From Gigaspora margarita (Eukaryota > Glomeromycota > Glomeromycetes > Diversisporales > Gigasporaceae): a DNA stretch of 64,000 nt. Shown in pieces: positions 56,999 through 64,000 of the stretch; positions within the stretch are counted from its first letter, which is position 1; each line of letters opens with the position of its first letter. Under the pieces are notes generated by a model that ran no database searches, was not told where the DNA came from, and saw only the letters and a list, made by a program, of their open reading frames with translations. The DNA is taken from assembly GCA_009809945.1 (NCBI GenBank), contig WTPW01000018.1, positions 796,822 to 860,821 on the forward strand. The letters run 5' to 3'. A program made the translations under genes and the position numbers.

Positions 56999-57374
56999 AC
57001 TTATTTGTCTGATCATCCATACTGATCTATTTTAATAAGATAGCTGCGCAGCATATGATGCCATGCAGGACTAGTATGATCACATGTGCCAGTTAAGAGA
57101 AATGTGCCATACATTTCCATTCATATTTTTTACTGGATATAATCTATTTGTTGATACAAAATATAGTTAAAAAAGCCTAATAATTATTAAAGTGAAAAGA
57201 ATTAAATAATTATATTAATCTTGATATATTTCTTCATACTATAACAAATTAAAAAATTTTGGAATTGTAAACAACTTTCTTATTTGTATTATTTCCCTAT
57301 GTAAATAATTTATACTAAAATAGGAAACTGTTAAAGCCAGGTGCCTTTATATGTTTTTTATTATTTAATTAAAA

Positions 57375-57560
57375 TTAGGGTAAACGTTAGTTAGGAATTA
57401 GAGTTAGGGATGTTTTATAGATAAAATTGCCTTCCTGACATTTTTTATTAATGCTCTGAGACAGGTTTAGGCATTTGTTTCTTGTAGTTATAGTGTTTTT
57501 CACTTTTTTTCTTTGTTTTTGTCTCATCAGGCTGATCTGTGATGATTGAAAGTTACAATT
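57375..57560. repeat. Shared TTAGGG-like module plus tail
   Basis: attagggtaaacgttagtta, then ataaaattgccttcctgaca and ttttttattaatgctctgag, then tcaggctgatctgtgatgat. The last block is also at 50685 (tcaggctgatccagaataat). Both belong to one element family whose borders I could not fix. Confidence 0.55.
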
Positions 57561-58674
57561 TTAATTGGATATCAGTTACGTGATAGCACCTAGCTTTAAT
57601 TGATCCCTTAAAATGGTAATAAGAGGTGGCTTAGTAGCTTAAGTACATGAATATTATCTCAGCCACATTAAGGTATGGGAATGATTACATGAATGTAGTT
57701 ATTTAAACTTGATGGGCAATAATAGAAGCCACATAATAAACCAAAAAGTTATAAGCCATCATAGTAACAACTAAGTAATGTAGAAATAATAAGTAAACGT
57801 AGTTAGACTTTTAAATGTATATAAAGGCCTCAAGTTGAAGATCAAAAGAGGACATTTAGATCCTATCAATGTTAAATAAAGAATTCTCTTCCTTTTGTTA
57901 ATTAAACTATTTAACTCTTAATATAAATAAAGAAATTATACTTATCCTTTAAATTCGACTCTAACCTTAATAAATCTTGTGAAACTCAATTCACAAACGG
58001 AATTGACTTGTAACTTCGTATTGGATTATTATAACTCAAATTCTGTGTAATGAGTTCTATTAATTCCTTTGAATTGTTCATGTGACTCCCATTAACTTTT
58101 TGAACTTCGTATCAAGTTTACTCCGATTTACCTGCTCTCTATGTATTGCATATTCAACTTTTATCATACTCTTATGATCTATATAGCAATATATTTTTCT
58201 TACCATATATGGTTAGAGCACTATTGTCTATATAGTTTTACCTGCTCTCCCTATCAACTGTTACAATACTGATTATGGTTAATATTAAAGTGAACAGAAT
58301 TAAATTTTATACTCACCCAAGTAATTTATATTCTTTTGAAATACAATTATTAAAGTGCACCAAATTAAACTTCATACTCACACTTGTACTGTCATTGCAG
58401 CTACAGTGCTTAATCATCAGATAGGAAACCCTTGTATTGCCTGAATAGTTGTAGAATCCATCTTTACCTACCAATAATTAACAAGCAATAATATATTACC
58501 CTAGAAAAAGGATAATTTTTTAGTAATTTGATCCCAACAATTATGTTATTTATAACATTAATCAGAAAATACCCACATCTAGAGTTGAAGTGACAAATTG
58601 AATATGTAATTCTATAAAATCTTCCAATGTTGCATTTAACAAGCTTACCAAATTACTATAGCTTCTGATAATTG
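57561..58674. other. AT-rich spacer, no gene seen
   Basis: No coding evidence. The word pair aaagtgaacagaattaaa / aaagtgcaccaaattaaa recurs (58290, 58350) as a short diverged repeat. Confidence 0.45.
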
Positions 58675-58682
58675 TTTATCAC

Positions 58683-61600
58683 TAGGCCTCCGCATGGGCC
58701 GGGTAGGGCCGGGTAGTAGTATTACCCTAGCCCTACCCGTTTATTAATGGGCTTAATCTCCAAGCCCTTACCCTTACCCTAGGGCCCCAAATTGATACCC
58801 TAGCCTGGCCCTTAAAGTCCACAGTACCCGTGGGTACCCACAGGCTTAATATTAATATGTGTTAGTACAGTATGCATTCGCTATTGTAATGTAAAAGGAT
58901 GTATTTTTAGAAGTTTTTTATATTTCCTCTACAGAAGGATCTAAATTCTCATGCCAAAAATAAACATGCATAAAATTGGTAGCACATTGACTTAAATTAT
59001 CAATCTCAATAGGAGTATGGGGCATACAAAATAAGAGTTCATGTACGTACATATGTTCTACAGATGGAACAATGGACAAAAAATGTTGACATCTGAATTG
59101 ACGTTATATCTAAATTTAGTAAATTATATAGTTCACAATTTTTTATTATAAAAGATTTTTTTTAAAATCGATATACGAATGATATAATTAATAATAAATA
59201 TATAATATTTATTAATAAAATTACCTCATAAATACCTCATGATAATTATTTGATTTATAAAGTAATTTCAATATTTCGGTTTGATAAGCGCATTTCTTTA
59301 CCAATTTTATTAAGAAAATCTTGATTTTCTAAATACAATTAGAATACATTGCTAATTAATATCTAATAAACTATCGACTTTTGGTTATGATAAGTCCCAT
59401 CCAAATTTTGTTGCCATCTCCAACCAGTTTCGCTGGCATACTAGTGCAGTTACTGTATCCGGATCTAATGAAGTACGATAATCATCAATAATATGATCAG
59501 CACAACTAAACATTTGTTCTGAAGCTACACTTGTGGCTGGCACAGCAAGGAAATCACGCGCCATTTTAGCCAGAGTTGGATAGTGATTATTTTCTTTCCA
59601 CCATTCAATAATGTCAGTAGTTTTTGGTGCAACTTGCTCGTCAATATATTGTTTGAATTCACAAAAAATATCTTGATTAGTCTGTTTTTGTTTCATTACA
59701 TATTCATAATAATCATTGATATGGTCTTCATATAATAGAGCATTATTTTTGATACTAATTGTATTTTCAGTATTAGTTGAATTTTGTTCAATAGTCAAAG
59801 GAGAATAATAGTTAAGATAAATGTCTTCAAAACTAAATTATCAAAAATAAAAAATATGAATTAATTAATAATAAATAATATAAATTATTAACGTATTAGC
59901 AATAACTTACTTTGTGCGAATTTTCATCAACATAATCGGGTTCTTGTTCCTCTTTTTTGTGATAATAAAATGATATAAATTGCAATTTGTAACGAGGATC
60001 CAGAATGCATGCAATCATACATAGTAAGCTGCCATTTTCCCAATATTTATTGAATTTTTCAATCATAGGCAAGCTAACTTCACGAATAAAGATGTCTGAG
60101 TGAGATCTCATTTTAAAAATATGAGTACAAATATCCAAAATAGAGAGAAGCGTATGATTAATTTTTGGATAAAAATTTGCTGATGCATTTAATGTACCTA
60201 TTTATAGTAAATAAAAAAAAATTAAAAATTATTTAAAAATTGATTAAATGCAAGAGCTTCACCAGATTTTTAATACCTCAGGGTTTGTAAAAAAAAAATA
60301 TATATTTTAAATGCTCTATTAAATATTTACATTTATAGAATGGTTCTAAAATATGACAAATAGCTTTTGCTTTCTCCCATTCTTCTTCATTCGGTATGTC
60401 TGGAAAAGTTCTATTCCTATCTTTCATTCTAATAATTGCAGCTTTTAATTCTACTGCTGATTGTAACATCATAAACGTAGAGTTCCACCGGGTCTCACAA
60501 TCTAACAGTGGAATTATAGTTCTAAGAGACTCATATTCGCAAGCATCAATAAAATTTGACGTCATTTTGGTGATGTATGAATTGCTTTAATACAACTATG
60601 AATCTATATATACATTAAATTATTATATATTAACTAAAATTATTTTTATTAAATAAATAGGTACCTTTTTGATTTCTTCTGAAATTTTTTTTAATCCATC
60701 CTTTACAATAAGATTAAGGATATGGGCAAGACAGCGATTATGAAAAATTTCAATCTTGATATCAATTAACTCCCGCAAAATACAATTAGTTAATTCACGA
60801 ACTGCAACATCATTTGAAGCCGCATTGTCAAGAGTAATTGTTTGCAACTAAAATATATTATTATTATTTATTATTATATAATTATATACATACAGGAAAA
60901 TTAATTCTAATTACCTTGGTAGTAATAAAATAATCATCTGTAACAGCTTTAATACAATTAGCGATACTACTTCCAGTATGGGGATAGGAAATTAATTTGA
61001 ATGATAATAAAACTGAAATAAGTTTCCAGTTTTTATCAAAAAAATGAGCAGTTACTGCCATATATCCAAGTTGCTAAAGTGACATCCAAGTATCGCAAGT
61101 AAGAGAGATTTTTCCTTCAGAATCTTGAAGAATTGCTTTAACCAAAGCTTTTCTTTTATCATAGGTTTTCATAATATCGCGTTTTATTGTATCAGCACTA
61201 AGAGTAAAACCAGGTAATACTCCATTAACAAATTTATGAAAACCTTGTTTTTCAACAAACTGAAATCTTGGTTCATCCATAACTATCATATATGCAAGGT
61301 TTTGACGATTTGAGTCTCCAGTATTTGGTCGGCTAATTGATGAATTAAACCTTAGTTGGGTTTGACCATTTTGGCCATTTTGACCATTTTGATTTGCAAT
61401 TCTAGCAATTAACCTCTTGTACTTCACACAAGAATTAAGATGGCATCAGAGGTGAGATGTTCCATTTCCTTTTTTGTGGCTAAGTAATTTTTCGCAATGT
61501 TCACATTTGGCTTTTAGACCATTTTTTTCTAACACAGTAAAATTTTCCCATATGGGAGATCTATTCCTTGATGTAGTTGCTTCACTAAATGTTTCAGTAG

Positions 61601-62425
61601 TAATGATAGTATTGTTTAAATTGGTGTTTGAATTGTTGCTTGAATTGTTGCTTGAATTGGTGCTTGAATTGGTGTTCGAATTGGCATTCAAATTGGTGTT
61701 TGAAACTGATAATACAGAGATAGAATCATTTGGAGCAATTACTTCGTCATTAAAATTGTCATTCTCAAAAGTGTCCATCTCGACATCATAAACCCCATTA
61801 TCGTAAATCCTATTCTCATAGTCATCAATCTCATCCATATTACAATAATTCGCCAATTTTGTAGAAAGAAAATTATAAGTGAAAACGATTATTGAGAGTA
61901 TCGAAAATGGTTTGACCACCGGCTATTACTCTTTCCCCATCTAATCAAAAATTATTACAAAAAACTACTCCACCTAAAGAGCATTTATAAAGTGTTTTTT
62001 ATGCTTAAAAAAAAAGCTTATATAGATTTCGAAGTTGCATAGAGTTGCATAAAAATTACTCACCTAATGTAAAAAACTTGCAATAAAGTTCAATGTTTAA
62101 GGTATTATTCTTGCACATAAACCGTAGTGTTTTTTTCTTTTTTCGATCAAAGATATTACGCGCAAAAATGCTATATATCTAAAAAAAAAAAGATTATTGA
62201 TCAATATAAGTTTTAATTGGTGGATAGTCATGTGCATTTATAATGGGCTACCCTATAGGTATATGGGCCGGGTAGTGCAAGTACCCAAGCTCTACACATA
62301 TCATAAAGGGCCTGCGATTCTTAGCCCTACCCTGCCCTAGGGCTTGTAATTTGATGCCCAAGCCCGGCCCTAGTGGTACTACCCTTAGGGTACCCGTGGG
62401 TAGCCCTGGCCCATGCGGAGGCCTA
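58683..62425 (-). mobile_element. 3.74-kb hAT transposon
   Basis: The termini taggcctccgcatgggcc (58683-58700) and ggcccatgcggaggccta (62408-62425) are exact 18-bp inverted repeats. Flanks tttatcac (58675-58682) and tttattac (62426-62433) differ at one base, as expected of an aged 8-bp hAT duplication. Subterminal sequence is rich in gggccgggtag and ccctaccc words on both ends, likely transposase-binding sites. It contains one decayed transposase gene on the minus strand. Confidence 0.93.
59385..61838 (-). pseudogene. hAT transposase (BED zinc finger and hATC dimerisation domain), broken
   Basis: Exons on minus: about 61838-60915, 60847-60665, 60603-60331, 60197-59911 and about 59832-59385. 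The product would cut and join the element's ends. The N-terminus is Asn/Ser-rich, then a BED finger (SPIWENFTV, CEHCEKLLSHKKG, HLNSC), then LTCDTWMS...GYMAVTAHF and LDNAASND (DDE region), RCLAHILNLIV, LDCETRWNSTF, and C-terminal hATC (MARDFLAVPATSVASEQMFS). Damage: TGA inside the BED finger (61448-61446), TAG after DTWMSL (61076-61074) and a frameshift before TSNFIDACEYES near 60565. The last acceptor also leaves a frame mismatch. The start at 61838 is chosen because the acidic N-terminus MDEIDDYEN begins there; an upstream in-frame ATG at 61919 exists. Decay is light. Confidence 0.9.
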
Positions 62426-62433
62426 TTTATTAC

Positions 62434-64000
62434 AAAGAAATCAGTTATATTAAAATCACTTTTAAGACTTCATATTTATTGATGCTCGTTTCACTGGCAA
62501 GCTTATTTTACAGAAGTTAATTTACAGATAAGTTCATTTTGCAATCAATCAATAGCTTTACTTAATCCTAATAATAATGATTAGAATTACTTTGCAAAAT
62601 TAGCCATTAGTAAAATATATTATTTGCAAAACAAAATTGTCTCTAAAGCAATTATCTGAAAATAGGCTTATTAGTGAAATAAGTGTCAGTAAAATGTGAT
62701 GTCTTTAAAGTAAAACTAGTTACTAAGCAAAAAATAAACCCAAGCTCAAAAAAAACAAATAGCAAAATCTATTGAACAATAAAGCCATAACGAGAATGCA
62801 AAATTCTAAAAAAATTTAAAAATTTGAAATTAATAAATTCGAATTATTCATATCGATCAACAATAATATTATTAGTCAAGAAATTATCGATCTAACAATC
62901 AATAGTTATAATCAAAATACTGTATTATAATAATTACCTGTTAAAGATTTCAGATAGTAAAGAATGTTATAATTGATGATCAACATTTAAAACGTTCTTA
63001 CTTTAAATGACAAGTGATGATGAAATTAAAAATTGGCAAAATCCTACCATATTTCATATTACACATAAAATGTGATTGTACTAGTAATGACAAAAAATTA
63101 TAAGTAATATGCCAAAATATAGATATTTAAACCACACATAAATTAATTACATAACTAATTATATTTCTGCTATCTTGAACTATATTATAATTATTAACAT
63201 CTGTATTGCTCATATATAATTAATAATCAGAATGTCAGCTTTGTATCATAAGCATGATTAACATGCAGTGTTATATACAAAAATTTTAATTCCTTCTAAA
63301 AATGAATAAATAAAAATTATTACTTCTGCCAAAAAAGGATTTTGCGAAAATTAGTATAGTGGACATCAAAAAATTTGAATGATACCATCCCTTCACATTT
63401 CATATTGCACATTCTATGTGTTCATACTGGTATTAATAATAAAATAAGGGTATTTTACTTATCTATATACTCTTATCCTAAAATCTGTACCATACCGGTA
63501 CCATATTGATCTCCTATAATTATACAACAGATTAGTATGGTACAGATAACCAGAATTAAAATAGGGGTATTTTTGTGTTATAACATACAGATCTGATTAA
63601 TAATTAGACCATGCAAAGTTGATTTTTTATTTTGCATTACATGAAATCTAAAACATGGGTTAGTCAGTCAGATTTTTTATTTTTTTTTCTAATTTACTGT
63701 AAATTAATAGAATAATGTTCACATCTAATGTTATACAAAGTTAATTTTTCATTTTGCACAACAAGGAATTAAAAAATTGGGTCAGCAGTCATATTTTTTT
63801 TGTCAGTCCTATCAAACAATTACAGGAAATAAAGGTCACTATTTGGTGATGCCAGATGAAAATAATGTAAAAAAATAAATGTCAAAAATCAGACAATTGG
63901 CACAATTGGAATCTAAAAAATAAATTTAAAAAATTGAAAAAATGGGCCAGTGGGTAATGCAAACCAAAAAATTACTTTGTGTGGCCCTATACTCATCTAG
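62434..64000. other. AT-rich tail of the window, no gene seen
   Basis: It includes a foldback of the ttattttacag family (about 62485-62705) and a diverged tandem repeat at about 63606-63800 (units starting catgcaaagttgatttttta and tatacaaagttaatttttca, period near 125 bp). No coding evidence to the window end. Confidence 0.5.
62485..62705. repeat. Foldback repeat related to 6165-6465
   Basis: Left arm: gcttattttacagaagttaa and ttacagataagttcatttt. Right arm: tgaaaataggcttattagtg and aataagtgtcagtaaaatgt. Imperfect pairing; same motif set as 6165-6465. Confidence 0.5.

Overview
The window looks like nuclear DNA of an early-diverging, repeat-rich fungus. Small GT-AG introns, very AT-rich spacers, an Argonaute of fungal/animal type, ribonuclease-inhibitor-type LRR relics and a RING-bearing repeat protein fit an arbuscular mycorrhizal fungus (Rhizophagus-like, Glomeromycotina). 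That assignment is inference from style and remembered families, not from a search.

Two host-type genes appear intact: a 5-exon SAM-dependent methyltransferase (25476-26763, minus) and a 2-exon type II membrane protein resembling a glycosyltransferase (44631-45909, minus). A 13-exon Argonaute gene (7395-10996, minus) is recognisable from end to end, but it carries several frameshifts, an in-frame stop and two altered catalytic positions, so I call it a pseudogene. An LRR gene relic (11840-14085) and a methyltransferase paralogue relic (43745-44140) are broken by inserted elements.

Most of the rest is mobile DNA, and several elements can be delimited to the base. A 3.9-kb element with 9-bp target duplications (17886-21777) carries a 3-exon gene for a zinc-finger/RING protein that I propose is its transposase. 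A 3.7-kb hAT element (58683-62425) has a decayed BED/hATC transposase. There is also a 2.3-kb MULE-like element (3390-5688) holding a nested hAT MITE (5072-5535), at least five further hAT-type non-autonomous elements, three PIF/Harbinger-like MITEs with TAA duplications (15021-15288, 43851-44043, 46776-47036), a tRNA-headed SINE with an 18-bp duplication (41301-41938), a LINE 3' end (about 1670-3095), and many foldback elements.

Layout: 1-1.6 kb short tandem and palindromic repeats; 1.6-3.1 kb LINE tail; 3.4-5.7 kb MULE-like element; 6-6.9 kb foldbacks; 7.4-11 kb Argonaute relic; 11.8-17 kb LRR relic broken up by MITEs; 17.9-21.8 kb RING transposon; 22.1-23.9 kb non-autonomous element; 25.5-26.8 kb methyltransferase; 27-41 kb extremely AT-rich desert with MITEs; 41.3-42.8 kb SINEs; 43.7-45.9 kb methyltransferase relic and glycosyltransferase; 46-58 kb foldbacks and nested hAT elements; 58.7-62.4 kb hAT element; then an AT-rich tail.

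The genes do not form an operon or pathway. The theme is a host segment heavily invaded by transposons, next to a decayed small-RNA effector gene. Sporadic N bases occur only in repeats, which suggests that collapsed multi-copy sequence was called as ambiguous.
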